Shown: positions 1 through 6,979, numbered from the stretch's first letter. The stretch: 12,594 bases of DNA from RECH01 sp964431105 (GCA_964431105.1 CAYSIR010000114.1:1-12594); one strand, 5' to 3'. The notes: generated from the letters alone by a model not told the origin. Numbers and translations: made by a program.

Positions 1-2
1 TG

Positions 3-59
3 GAAACAGGGCGATTCTGGAGAACCTTCAAGCGCAACGCATGGATTAACGAACTGTAA
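3..59 (+). CDS. Possible 3' end of an upstream gene (partial)
   Basis: An open frame enters from the window edge and ends at a TAA at 57-59. The 18 readable residues end in WRTFKRNAWINEL, which has the basic/aromatic look of a real protein C-terminus. Another plus frame is also open here, to a TGA at 115-117, so the choice is uncertain. No family can be named. Confidence 0.2.
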   Translation, partial: ETGRFWRTFKRNAWINEL

Positions 60-295
60 ACCGACCTCGTCACAAAATTGGACGGCAGTAGCCGACCCGA
101 ACCATGAGAGTTGTTGAGCGATCGGCTTAGCGCCACACCGGCAGATCATTCAAAAAACGTTGCGATTCCTGACGAATACCCACTCAAGATTCCATAATAA
201 GAGCATCTCATGAGTAATGTTCGTTACATGATGCATGCACTACCGATGCGATCGCATGAATGCCTTACCCATCCTCATTTCTGCTGCTATAGCTG
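60..295. other. Intergenic region upstream of the HD-domain gene
   Basis: No convincing gene is seen. It contains a 12-bp palindrome, ATGCGATCGCAT at 246-257, which is an extended HIP1 site. An in-frame TAG at 290-292 lies immediately before the next gene's ATG. No clear promoter or Shine-Dalgarno sequence could be picked out. Confidence 0.4.
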
Positions 296-1177
296 ATGTT
301 TAACCCCACTACCACCCTCATCAACGCCTTTGTTCAAGAATTACAAGCAGGCTATGAACAAAACTACGGGGGTCTCAAGCCTGATTATGCCAATATTATT
401 AGCTGGTCAGGACGAATGGCACTTGAGAATATTGCCAATAGTGATGCGCTGTATCACAACGTCGAGCATACGCTACTGGTCACTCTTGTGGGTCAAGAAA
501 TTTTGCGCGGTCGCCACATCCGCGAAGGGGGGGTCTCCTGCGAGGACTGGATGCACGTTATTATCTCGCTGCTCTGCCACGACATTGGCTATGTGAAAGG
601 GGTGTGTCGCCAGGATCGGAAGGGTATCTATGCAACTGGCATTAAAGGCGAGACGGTTGAGGTTGGACCAGGGGCAACGGATGCGGCCCTAGCGCCGTTT
701 CATGTCGATCGCGGTAAACTCTTTGTGGCAGAGCGGTTTAGCGGCAATCGGTTGATTGATGCTGAAGTCATTAAGCGCAATATTGAACTGACTCGTTTTC
801 CGGTTCCTGTGGATGGCGACCATGCGGACACGATAAATTATCCTGGGCTGGTGCGTGCAGCAGATTTAATTGGTCAGTTAAGTGATCCCCGCTACCTCAA
901 GAAGGTCAGTGCGCTGTATTACGAGTTTGAGGAAATGGGCTTTAATCACAAGATGGGCTACGAAACGCCGGGAGATTTGCGCCGTGGCTACCCTAAGTTT
1001 TACTGGGGAGTGGTTTATCCGTACATTAAGGACTCGCTGGCGTATTTATCGTTGACGCAGGAGGGACAGCAAATTACGGCTAATCTTTATTCCAATGTCT
1101 TTGTGGTGGAACATGAAGGCGAAGATGGCTATTATTCACCTGTGCCTGATCCCAAACCCAAGGACGATAACAGTTGA
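296..1177 (+). CDS. HD-domain metal-dependent phosphohydrolase
   Basis: The protein has 293 residues, with HD-superfamily metal ligands in the expected order: YHNVEH (His54, His58), the paired CHDIGY (His95-Asp96), and a late Asp in RAADLIGQ (Asp190). HD proteins bind one or two metal ions and usually hydrolyse phosphomonoesters, phosphodiesters or nucleotides; the substrate here cannot be inferred. It resembles a conserved cyanobacterial family that I recall as the Npun_R2479-type HD metalloprotein. There is no signal peptide or membrane segment, so it is probably cytoplasmic. The ATG at 296 is the first start after the in-frame stop at 290-292; no good Shine-Dalgarno is visible. The last residues (after about 275) are acidic and proline-rich. 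It converges with the phosphatase gene, leaving 70 bases between the stops. Confidence 0.85.
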   Translation: MFNPTTTLINAFVQELQAGYEQNYGGLKPDYANIISWSGRMALENIANSDALYHNVEHTLLVTLVGQEILRGRHIREGGVSCEDWMHVIISLLCHDIGYVKGVCRQDRKGIYATGIKGETVEVGPGATDAALAPFHVDRGKLFVAERFSGNRLIDAEVIKRNIELTRFPVPVDGDHADTINYPGLVRAADLIGQLSDPRYLKKVSALYYEFEEMGFNHKMGYETPGDLRRGYPKFYWGVVYPYIKDSLAYLSLTQEGQQITANLYSNVFVVEHEGEDGYYSPVPDPKPKDDNS

Positions 1178-1247
1178 TGGGTGGGGTATCGGCATCCTGC
1201 GCGCTACACAGTTTGGCTGCCGTTTGTCAGTTTTGTTGCTGTGGCGC

Positions 1248-1790
1248 TCAACGGCTAGATTGGGCGGCGATCGCCTGCACGAGACAATATTGCGCTTCGG
1301 TGAGGCAGGTGTTGGGGTGCTGCTGCGTCAAATAGGTGATAGACTCTTGGGCACTGAGGGCATGGTACTGGCAAAGGTAGGCAGCACAGATCATGGGCGA
1401 TCGCTCCACCCCGGCTAAGCAATGCACATAGACTGTTTGGCCGGCTTGGATGCAGCGGTGAATATGGTCAAGAATGGGGTAAACCTGGGTCGGTGTCGCG
1501 TTGGTATGGTAGCGGCTGTCAGGCAGGGGAAACCCAGCATAATGGACGGCACTGCGGATGGTGGCGGGAATGCTACCTTCACTCTCCGCACAAAGGGAGA
1601 CGATCGCGCTGATGCGATCGCGGGTCAATCGGGGGCGATCGCTGAGCTTGGGTAAGCGGCCAACAGCAAGTGACCCTGGCAGTACCCAACTCAAATCAGA
1701 TGAGCGCGCTAAGGGTGCAGAGGACGTATCCATGGTCAATGGTGCTGAACGCCCCCGTCTTATCCGAACAATCTGAAGTTTATCGAGCAT
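1248..1790 (-). CDS. Dual-specificity / tyrosine protein phosphatase-like protein
   Basis: This 180-residue protein carries the cysteine-phosphatase P-loop HCLAGVERSP, with nucleophile Cys124, phosphate-binding Arg130 and Ser131. Asp91 in PLPDSR is a plausible general acid, about 33 residues before the Cys as is usual in the DSP fold. The domain seems to start near WVLPGSLAVG (residues 35-44). The family dephosphorylates protein Ser/Thr/Tyr, or sometimes phosphoinositides, RNA 5' ends or sugars; the target is unknown. The chosen ATG has a weak upstream GAGGAA about 11 bases away. Met20 is an alternative start that keeps the domain. It lies downstream of pstB on the same strand, but a 465-base spacer and a probable terminator argue against cotranscription. 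Confidence 0.82.
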   Translation of the reverse strand: MLDKLQIVRIRRGRSAPLTMDTSSAPLARSSDLSWVLPGSLAVGRLPKLSDRPRLTRDRISAIVSLCAESEGSIPATIRSAVHYAGFPLPDSRYHTNATPTQVYPILDHIHRCIQAGQTVYVHCLAGVERSPMICAAYLCQYHALSAQESITYLTQQHPNTCLTEAQYCLVQAIAAQSSR

Positions 1791-1934
1791 GAATTAATGG
1801 GTTCCTCAACCTAGTCGATGGCGGCTGCAAAAACGCGACTCTGCCATTCCAGATAACTCATTTGCCCTGTGAGGTCGTAGCCGGTCACTTTGCATCGTCT
1901 CTAGAAACAAAGCACTACAGCAAAGTTCACGGGC

Positions 1935-1950
1935 AGTCCTCTAGTCCTCT
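1935..1950. repeat. Tandem duplication of AGTCCTCT
   Basis: Two perfect adjacent copies of the 8-mer AGTCCTCT (1935-1942 and 1943-1950) lie five bases before the left arm of the large inverted repeat. The function is unknown; replication slippage is the simplest origin. Confidence 0.7.
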
Positions 1951-1954
1951 ATTG

Positions 1955-2005
1955 GTAAGGATTTTGGGTAGTGTGGGCGTTGACCACACTACCCAAAATC
2001 CTTAC
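1955..2005. repeat. Perfect 22-bp inverted repeat with 7-base loop
   Basis: The left arm 1955-1976 and right arm 1984-2005 are exactly complementary over all 22 positions, around the loop GCGTTGA (1977-1983). Neither side is followed by a T-run, so it is not a standard Rho-independent terminator. It lies 165 bases upstream of the phosphatase start, on that gene's 5' side. A weaker outer inverted match extends it: 1922-1937 against 2014-2029, about 12 of 16 positions. Possible natures are a small non-autonomous repeat element (MITE-like), an RNA hairpin in the phosphatase leader, or a protein-binding site. Confidence 0.9.
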
Positions 2006-2187
2006 ATGAATATCACTACCCGTTCACGTTGAATGGATAGCTGATCGCATTCGAGGCAGACCCGTTCGACCGATAGACTGAATCCTAAACCGATACAGTA
2101 AAGACCTATACTGACAATGCTTGCGTGGGATCTCAGTCCATTCACTTAGAGTTTTCTAGGGCAAATTAGGTATCCGTTATAAACAGA

Positions 2188-2213
2188 AGGGCGATCGATG
2201 CTTCAATCGCCCT
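2188..2213 (-). terminator. Probable Rho-independent terminator after pstB
   Basis: On the minus strand an 8-bp stem, AGGGCGAT paired with ATCGCCCT, encloses a 10-base loop and is followed by TCTGTTTAT. It lies 42 bases past the pstB stop, a suitable place to end the pst transcript. The tail is U-rich but not a pure run, so efficiency is uncertain. Confidence 0.55.
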
Positions 2214-2255
2214 AACTGTCTCTTTTCAACTTAGAGGAAGCATAACCCGGATAGC

Positions 2256-3062
2256 TTAGCCGAACCGTCCGGTCACATAATCTTTCGTAGCCTGTTCGGC
2301 GGGGTTTTGGAAAATCTTGCTGGTTTGGTCGTATTCCACCAAGTAGCCAACCTTACCGCCCTTGTCCGTTTCCTCAGCATTATAGAAAGCAGTATAATCC
2401 GATACCCGCGATGCCTGCTGCATATTGTGAGTGACGATAATGATGGTGTATCGTTCCTTCAATTCATTCAGTAGTTCTTCGACACGCAGGGTTGAAATCG
2501 GGTCAAGGGCAGAACAGGGTTCATCCATGAGAATGACTTCTGGCGAAATGGCGATCGCACGGGCAATACACAACCGCTGCTGCTGACCACCAGAGAGCGA
2601 TAGACCACTTTCTTTCAGTTTGTCTTTCACCTCATCCCACAGGGCCGCGCCGCGCAGTGATTGCTCCACTAGCTCATCCATATCGCCGCGATAGCCATTG
2701 ATCCGCGCACCGAAGGCAATGTTGTCATAGATTGACTTCGGGAACGGGTTAGGCTTTTGGAACACCATGCCGATCCGACGACGGATTTCAACCGGATCCA
2801 TGTCTTTAGCGTACAGGTCTTGACCGTGGAAGGTAATCTTTCCTTGGACACGAGCGCTTGAAATTAGGTCATTCATGCGGTTGAAGCAGCGAAGTATCGT
2901 ACTTTTACCGCAGCCGGATGGACCAATGAGAGCAACAATTTTATATTTTGGAATATCGAGGGATACCTCTCGCACCGCTAGGTTTGAGCCATAGTAAACA
3001 TTAACGTTTTCGGCTGTTAGCACAGGTTCGGTGGCAACACTAGTAGAAATAGAATCTTGCAT
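2256..3062 (-). CDS. pstB: PstB, phosphate ABC transporter ATP-binding protein
   Basis: The 268 residues match PstB throughout. Walker A is GPSGCGKST (47-55), the Q-loop is Gln102 in FQKPNPFP, the ABC signature is LSGGQQQR (156-163), Walker B is VILMDEP (176-182), then SALD (184-187) and switch His212. The run QKPNPFPKSIYDN and the C-terminal FQNPAEQATKDYVTGRFG are characteristic of PstB rather than other ABC ATPases. As a dimer on the cytoplasmic face it hydrolyses ATP to drive phosphate import through PstC-PstA. The start ATG has no strong Shine-Dalgarno. It is the last pst gene in the array, separated from pstA by a long spacer containing an assembly gap, so it may have its own promoter. 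Confidence 0.96.
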   Translation of the reverse strand: MQDSISTSVATEPVLTAENVNVYYGSNLAVREVSLDIPKYKIVALIGPSGCGKSTILRCFNRMNDLISSARVQGKITFHGQDLYAKDMDPVEIRRRIGMVFQKPNPFPKSIYDNIAFGARINGYRGDMDELVEQSLRGAALWDEVKDKLKESGLSLSGGQQQRLCIARAIAISPEVILMDEPCSALDPISTLRVEELLNELKERYTIIIVTHNMQQASRVSDYTAFYNAEETDKGGKVGYLVEYDQTSKIFQNPAEQATKDYVTGRFG

Positions 3063-3287
3063 TGTCTTGGGTTAAGAAAATCAACAGGTTGTGGATGAAG
3101 GGGGCTGACTTAGAACCAATGAGAGTCAGAGTAGACCAGGAATATAGGCTAGGCGCAGGGGATAATCAATCCAATCAACAGAACCCAGCGGGTTGCAGCC
3201 GAGTGTTGAATGCCCAATGTTGGCTAACGATTGAAAACAATTGAAACCGATGGAGAGAGATGGGGTGAACATTTGAGTGCGATCGCT

Positions 3288-3421
3288 CCATCCGACATCC
3301 CATCNNNNNNNNNNNNNNNNNNNNNNNNNNNNNNNNNNNNNNNNNNNNNNNNNNNNNNNNNNNNNNNNNNNNNNNNNNNNNNNNNNNNNNNNNNNNNNNN
3401 NNNNCCATCCGACATCCCATC
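3288..3421. repeat. Identical 17-base flanks of the first gap
   Basis: The 17 bases CCATCCGACATCCCATC occur at 3288-3304, ending at the first N, and again at 3405-3421, starting right after the last N. Exact identity at both contig ends indicates either an unmerged contig overlap or a direct repeat that broke the assembly. Confidence 0.9.
3305..3404. other. Assembly gap (100 N) between pstA and pstB
   Basis: A run of exactly 100 N, the usual placeholder for a gap of unknown size. Real length may be zero or much larger. Confidence 0.98.
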
Positions 3422-3437
3422 TTTCGGCACCCAGCCC

Positions 3438-4358
3438 CTAACTGCTTTTCTGGAAGCGACCGCGCAGATAAATTGCTGTGGAGTTCATCAACAGCAGCAT
3501 GGCCATCAGCACAATAATGCCCGCTGCCGAATTGACGTGAAACTCTTCTTGGGGGCGAGCAACCCAGTTGTAAATCTGAATCGGCAGGACGGTGAAGGGA
3601 CTTTGCGGCCCGTCTGGCAAAAAGGAAATGAATGTGAGTGCCCCAATCATAATCAGCGGAGCCGTCTCACCGATCGCCCGCGACAGGCTCAAAATCGTTC
3701 CAGTTAAAATTCCTGGAAAGGCAAGCGGCAGCACATGATTCCACACCACTTCCCACTTGGTGGCGCCCAGGGCAAATCCGGCTTGGCGAAGGCTATCGGG
3801 AACTGAGCGGATGGCTTCTCGTGTAGACACGATAAGAATGGGCAGAATCAGCAGGGCCAGGGTTAAGGCTCCGGACAAAATACTGCGACCGCCGGTGATG
3901 GGTTCCATCAATCGCACAAAAACCTGTAGCCCAAGCAGTCCGTAAATAATGGACGGAACTCCAGCCAAGTTATTGATGTTGATTTCAATAATTTGAGCGT
4001 ACCAAGTATCTCCTGCAAATTCTTCCAGAAAGATGCCAGACCCTACGCCAATGGGAAACGCAATGATAGCCACCAATACCATGACCCAAATCGTGCCGAC
4101 CAATGCTGAGAGGAGTCCAGCATCTAGGGGTCTGCGGGATGGAAAATTGGTCAAAAATGACCAACTGATGCGCGGCGCTCCATCAATCACCACATCCACA
4201 AGCAATACGACTAGGACCAGAAGGGCGATAGAAATCGCGGCGATCGCAGCAAACTTGAAAATGGCATCAAAGTTGTATCGCTTACCCAGGTTGACATCAA
4301 ATAGATCAGATGAATCAGATGCAGCACTTCTGAGCGATTGAGGATCTTGGGTCGTCAT
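3438..4358 (-). CDS. pstA: PstA, phosphate ABC transporter permease
   Basis: This inner-membrane permease pairs with PstC to form the phosphate channel. It has six predicted membrane segments, roughly at residues 33-58, 82-111, 131-150, 160-178, 211-229 and 275-297. The cytoplasmic EAA loop that docks on PstB is about 180-213 (REAIRSVPDSLRQAGFALGA). RAIGETAPLIMIGA (227-240) is a PstA hallmark. I chose the ATG at 4358: it overlaps the pstC stop as ATGA and has GGGAGAA six bases upstream. That gives 306 residues, within the family's usual size. A start 33 bases further upstream (4391) is in frame but would lie deeper inside pstC and lacks these signals. The cytoplasmic N-terminus is rich in Ser and Asp. 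Confidence 0.95.
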   Translation of the reverse strand: MTTQDPQSLRSAASDSSDLFDVNLGKRYNFDAIFKFAAIAAISIALLVLVVLLVDVVIDGAPRISWSFLTNFPSRRPLDAGLLSALVGTIWVMVLVAIIAFPIGVGSGIFLEEFAGDTWYAQIIEININNLAGVPSIIYGLLGLQVFVRLMEPITGGRSILSGALTLALLILPILIVSTREAIRSVPDSLRQAGFALGATKWEVVWNHVLPLAFPGILTGTILSLSRAIGETAPLIMIGALTFISFLPDGPQSPFTVLPIQIYNWVARPQEEFHVNSAAGIIVLMAMLLLMNSTAIYLRGRFQKSS

Positions 4359-5335
4359 TCGTACTTCTCCCGGAAACGGCGAACAAACCAAAAGCTAAAA
4401 ATATTCAAGGCGAGGGTCATGAGGAATAGTGTCATCCCCACTGCGAAGATGGTCAGAAAAGCGATCGATCCGGCGGGCGTATCCCCTAAGCTGACCTGAA
4501 CAATAAAGGCCGTCATTGCCATCATCGGCTCGCGAATCTCAAAAATGCCAAAATTAGCGTTCTGTCCAGCAGCCAACGTCACAACCATGGTCTCGCCGAT
4601 CGCCCGTGAAGCCGCCAAAATGGTTGCCGCCACGATTCCCGACAGCGCCGCCGGAAGAATTACCGATACAATCGTTTCCCGCCGAGTGCTTCCAAGCGCG
4701 TATGCGCCCTCTTTGAGGCTGCGCGGCACGGAAAAAATAGCATCCTCACTTAGCGATGCAATGATCGGCGTGATTGAAACGCCCACCACGATGCCTGCAC
4801 TCAAGCCATTGAAGCCTTGTAATCCTGGAATCAGCTGATCCCAGCCTGGAAAAATACTCTGTACCCACTCCGGCATACTGGTCCGAAGCAATGGCGTCAC
4901 GAAAAGTAGCGCAAAGTATCCAAAAACAACACTGGGCACACCCGCCAAAATCTCTAGGGCTGGCTTCAGCACCTTACGAAGATTGGGCGAAGCATATTCA
5001 CTGAGAAAAACAGCCGACAAAAGACCCAGCGGTATTGCCACCATCAAAGCAATGATCGAGATTCGGACGGTGGCACTAATGAGAACGATGATGCCAAATT
5101 GGGCAGTCGAAAAGAGGGGAGTCCAGCGGGTTTCGGTAATGAACCGAATAAACGGAACTTCCCTAAAAAACGCGATCGTCTCAAAAATCAGGGTCAGGAC
5201 AATTCCAATAGTTGTAGCAACTGACACTAGAGCGAATGCGCCAAAGATGATCTGCACAATCATCTGAACCCGTTTACTGCGGGAGCGATTGGGCTTCCAT
5301 AGGTCTGACTCGTTGGGTGGTGTTGTGGCAGTCAT
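4355..5335 (-). CDS. pstC: PstC, phosphate ABC transporter permease
   Basis: A 326-residue inner-membrane protein of the PstC family. It has a hydrophilic N-terminus (1-25), six predicted membrane segments (about 26-52, 84-111, 130-150, 177-195, 228-246, 292-317) and an EAA loop at about 197-230 (SVPRSLKEGAYALGSTRRE). LAGVPSVVFGYFAL (130-143) and SRAIGETMVVTLAAG (243-257) are typical of PstC. It forms the phosphate channel with PstA. The stop TGA overlaps the pstA ATG, indicating translational coupling. Upstream lies a 336-base spacer with a terminator-like hairpin after pstS, so pstCA is either transcribed by read-through or from its own promoter. No strong Shine-Dalgarno is seen before this ATG. 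Confidence 0.96.
   Translation of the reverse strand: MTATTPPNESDLWKPNRSRSKRVQMIVQIIFGAFALVSVATTIGIVLTLIFETIAFFREVPFIRFITETRWTPLFSTAQFGIIVLISATVRISIIALMVAIPLGLLSAVFLSEYASPNLRKVLKPALEILAGVPSVVFGYFALLFVTPLLRTSMPEWVQSIFPGWDQLIPGLQGFNGLSAGIVVGVSITPIIASLSEDAIFSVPRSLKEGAYALGSTRRETIVSVILPAALSGIVAATILAASRAIGETMVVTLAAGQNANFGIFEIREPMMAMTAFIVQVSLGDTPAGSIAFLTIFAVGMTLFLMTLALNIFSFWFVRRFREKYE
4365..4371 (-). promoter_or_regulatory. Ribosome binding site deciding the pstA start
   Basis: GGGAGAA on the minus strand, six bases before the ATG at 4358 and inside the 3' end of pstC. With the ATGA overlap it favours the shorter pstA start over the one at 4391. Confidence 0.7.
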
Positions 5336-5547
5336 ATTGCAGGAAAGAAGTAGTAGCTTACGTGGAAATCAACGCTCCGGCAGGAAATGTGCTGAGGTGA
5401 GCATGTGCATCGGCAGCCTGTCTCTGGAATCTCTGCCGTTGTGCGGTCGAAGCTGCCGTGATTTGCAACGCTCAAAAAGGTCTCAACGATCGCCCTCTGA
5501 GAGCTATGACTGGATGCTGTCCATCACAGATGTGCCCAGCTTCAGCC

Positions 5548-5577
5548 ATAGTCTGCAATTAAATAGTCTGCAATTAA
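5548..5577. repeat. Perfect 15-bp tandem duplication
   Basis: ATAGTCTGCAATTAA occurs twice in direct succession (5548-5562 and 5563-5577). It sits directly next to the terminator-like hairpin on its pstC-facing side. It does not match the usual 11-base spacing of Pho-box half-sites. Confidence 0.85.
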
Positions 5578-5578
5578 A

Positions 5579-5617
5579 AAGCCGTAGAGGGATAGTATGC
5601 GATCGCCTCTACGGCTT
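5579..5617 (-). terminator. Rho-independent terminator after pstS
   Basis: Read on the minus strand, AAGCCGTAGAGG pairs perfectly with CCTCTACGGCTT (12 bp), with a 15-base loop that includes a HIP1 site. It is followed by TTTTTAATT, counting the T residues that close the stem. It lies about 55 bases past the pstS stop. This is the clearest intrinsic terminator in the window and should reduce transcription into pstC. Confidence 0.8.
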
Positions 5618-5671
5618 CCCATTACCCATTCATTAGCCATTAAGCGTTGAAGGGGAAAGGCTCATGAAACT

Positions 5672-6844
5672 TTAGTTTGCCTCCATCAGTTCACGCAATT
5701 TTGCACCAGGTTCAGCGCCTTCATAGACTGAACCCGTTTTCACATCAGCCAAGCGCTGCGCTGTCAGCTCTGCAATTGCTGGAATGACCGGAACATACCC
5801 TACTTCAGAAACAAGATAGGCATTGTCTTGACTGATCTGGAATTCAGTAAATGCTTTTACAGCCGGATTATCCAGAGAATCAACCTTCACGTAGAAGAAT
5901 TCTGGGCGAGAGAGCGGAACATAGGAGCCATCTGCAATGGTTTCGGGATCGGGTGCAACACAGCCCTCGCCGTTGTCAACTTCAAGGAGCTTCATTTCGC
6001 CCTCATTCTCTATGTAGTAGGCATAACCGAAATACCCAAGAGAATTGGCATCACTGATCACACCCTGAACAATCACGTTGTCATCTTCACTTGCCGTGTA
6101 GTCACCCCGGCTAGCAGACTCTTCACCAACAATATTTTCAGTGAAATAGTCAAACGTACCGGAGTCGGTTCCTGCTCCGTACAGCGAGAGCGGTCGATCT
6201 GGGAATTCTGGACGAACCTGATTCCAGTTGGTGATTACACCTTCAGCAGCCGGTTCCCAAATCATCTTGAGTTCGTCAACGGTGAGGCACTGGGCCCAGT
6301 CGTTTTCGTTGCTAACTACGACGGACAAACCATCAAACGCAACGGGCATCTCAACATATTCGATGCCGTTTTCAGCACAGAGGGCAATCTCTTCTTCCTT
6401 GATCGGACGAGATGCATTGGAAACGTCGGTTTCTCCATTACAGAACTTCTGGAAACCGCCGCCAGTACCAGACACACCCACGGTGACGCGAACACCGGGA
6501 TTTGCAGCCATAAATTCTTCAGCCATCGCCTCGGAGATGGGGAAAACGGTGCTGGAACCGTCAACCAGTACATCACCAGACAGCTCTTCGTCACCACCGT
6601 CAGCCGGAGCCGAAGCGGTGTCTTGCGTATCAGTGCCAGTGTCGGTTGCAGTGTCTTCAGTGCCGCCACCTGCACAGGCTGCCAAACCCAGCACAGCCAC
6701 NNNNNNNNNNNNNNNNNNNNNNNNNNNNNNNNNNNNNNNNNNNNNNNNNNNNNNNNNNNNNNNNNNNNNNNNNNNNNNNNNNNNNNNNNNNNNNNNNNNN
6801 TTAAAGTTTTTGTTGGGCAGGTCGTGGTGTTTATGTAAGGGCAA
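5672..6844 (-). CDS. pstS: PstS, periplasmic phosphate-binding lipoprotein (gap in signal peptide)
   Basis: This is the high-affinity phosphate-binding component of the Pst importer. After the gap the protein resumes in a signal-peptide core ending in lipobox LAAC, so it is probably lipid-anchored; the mature part is 334 residues. A Gly/Thr/Asp-rich linker (TEDTATDTGTDTQDTA) precedes the binding domain. Phosphate-binding segments are DGSSTVFP, GVSGTGGGFQKF and GAGTDSGTFDYF. Four further Cys (in FCNGE, LCAEN, AQCLT, GEGCVAP) could form disulfides. The 100-N gap interrupts the N-terminus, so the start is not determined. The only start right of the gap is TTG at 6844, and the true ATG may lie in missing sequence. 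Regulation by phosphate starvation is expected for the family, but no Pho box was recognised. A terminator follows. Confidence 0.93.
   Translation of the reverse strand: MPLHKHHDLPNKNFXXXXXXXXXXXXXXXXXXXXXXXXXXXXXXXXXXVAVLGLAACAGGGTEDTATDTGTDTQDTASAPADGGDEELSGDVLVDGSSTVFPISEAMAEEFMAANPGVRVTVGVSGTGGGFQKFCNGETDVSNASRPIKEEEIALCAENGIEYVEMPVAFDGLSVVVSNENDWAQCLTVDELKMIWEPAAEGVITNWNQVRPEFPDRPLSLYGAGTDSGTFDYFTENIVGEESASRGDYTASEDDNVIVQGVISDANSLGYFGYAYYIENEGEMKLLEVDNGEGCVAPDPETIADGSYVPLSRPEFFYVKVDSLDNPAVKAFTEFQISQDNAYLVSEVGYVPVIPAIAELTAQRLADVKTGSVYEGAEPGAKLRELMEAN
6701..6800. other. Assembly gap (100 N) inside the pstS signal peptide
   Basis: Exactly 100 N, a placeholder length. Unlike the first gap, its flanks share no sequence. 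The reading frame across it is arbitrary because 100 is not a multiple of three and the real size is unknown. Confidence 0.98.
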
Positions 6845-6979
6845 CCGTTTTGTGATGGTTGTGCTGTTGCGGAGTACCGACCCAGCGGATCTGATGCAGC
6901 GCGATGAAATTGGTCTGAGAGTTTCCTGAATGATGGGGCGATCGCATGCAGAGAGGGGTGAGTATTAGTTGCCGTTGCC
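6845..6979. promoter_or_regulatory. Divergent intergenic region between pstS and the SGNH hydrolase gene
   Basis: This short region must hold signals for both divergent genes unless the pstS promoter lies in the gap. At its pstS edge (6842-6861) CAACC and GGTTG form a 5-bp dyad with a 10-base spacer, a possible operator but weak. A HIP1 site lies near 6938. No certain -10/-35 or Pho box was found. Confidence 0.3.

Larger units (their letters stand above)
1791..2255. other. 465-base spacer between pstB and the phosphatase gene
   Basis: No gene is supported. The spacer holds a probable pst-operon terminator (2188-2213), a perfect 22-bp inverted repeat (1955-2005) and an 8-bp tandem duplication (1935-1950). 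The promoter of the phosphatase gene should be here, but no clear -35/-10 pair was identified. Confidence 0.6.
3063..3437. other. pstA-pstB spacer containing an assembly gap
   Basis: Nominally 375 bases, of which 100 are N. If the 17-base flanks of the gap are one overlapping sequence, the real spacer would be about 258 bases. No gene is supported on either strand; apparent frames run through the Ns. One HIP1 site lies just left of the gap. This is long for two genes of one pst operon. Confidence 0.6.
5336..5671. other. pstS-pstC spacer
   Basis: This 336-base spacer carries a strong minus-strand terminator-like hairpin near its pstS end (5579-5617), followed in the transcript by a 15-bp tandem duplication (5548-5577). 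About 210 further bases precede pstC, where no clear promoter or tandem Pho box was recognised. A plus-strand open frame through here starts inside pstC, has no recognisable features, and is not accepted as a gene. Confidence 0.6.

Noticed and set aside
3068..3075. CTTAACCC on the minus strand just before pstB, resembling a Pho-box half-site
   Set aside because: No second half-site occurs at 11-base spacing on either side, and it is only a few bases from the ATG, too close for a promoter activator site.
4359..4391. Longer pstA start adding 11 residues
   Set aside because: The internal ATG at 4358 has both an ATGA overlap with pstC and a well-placed GGGAGAA, which the upstream start lacks.
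5289..5636. Plus-strand open frame of 115 residues across the pstC start and spacer
   Set aside because: It begins inside pstC in antisense, runs through the terminator hairpin and tandem repeat, and has no recognisable motif.
5828..6838. Long plus-strand frame antisense to pstS
   Set aside because: It is a shadow of a clear pstS coding frame and only stays open through the run of N.
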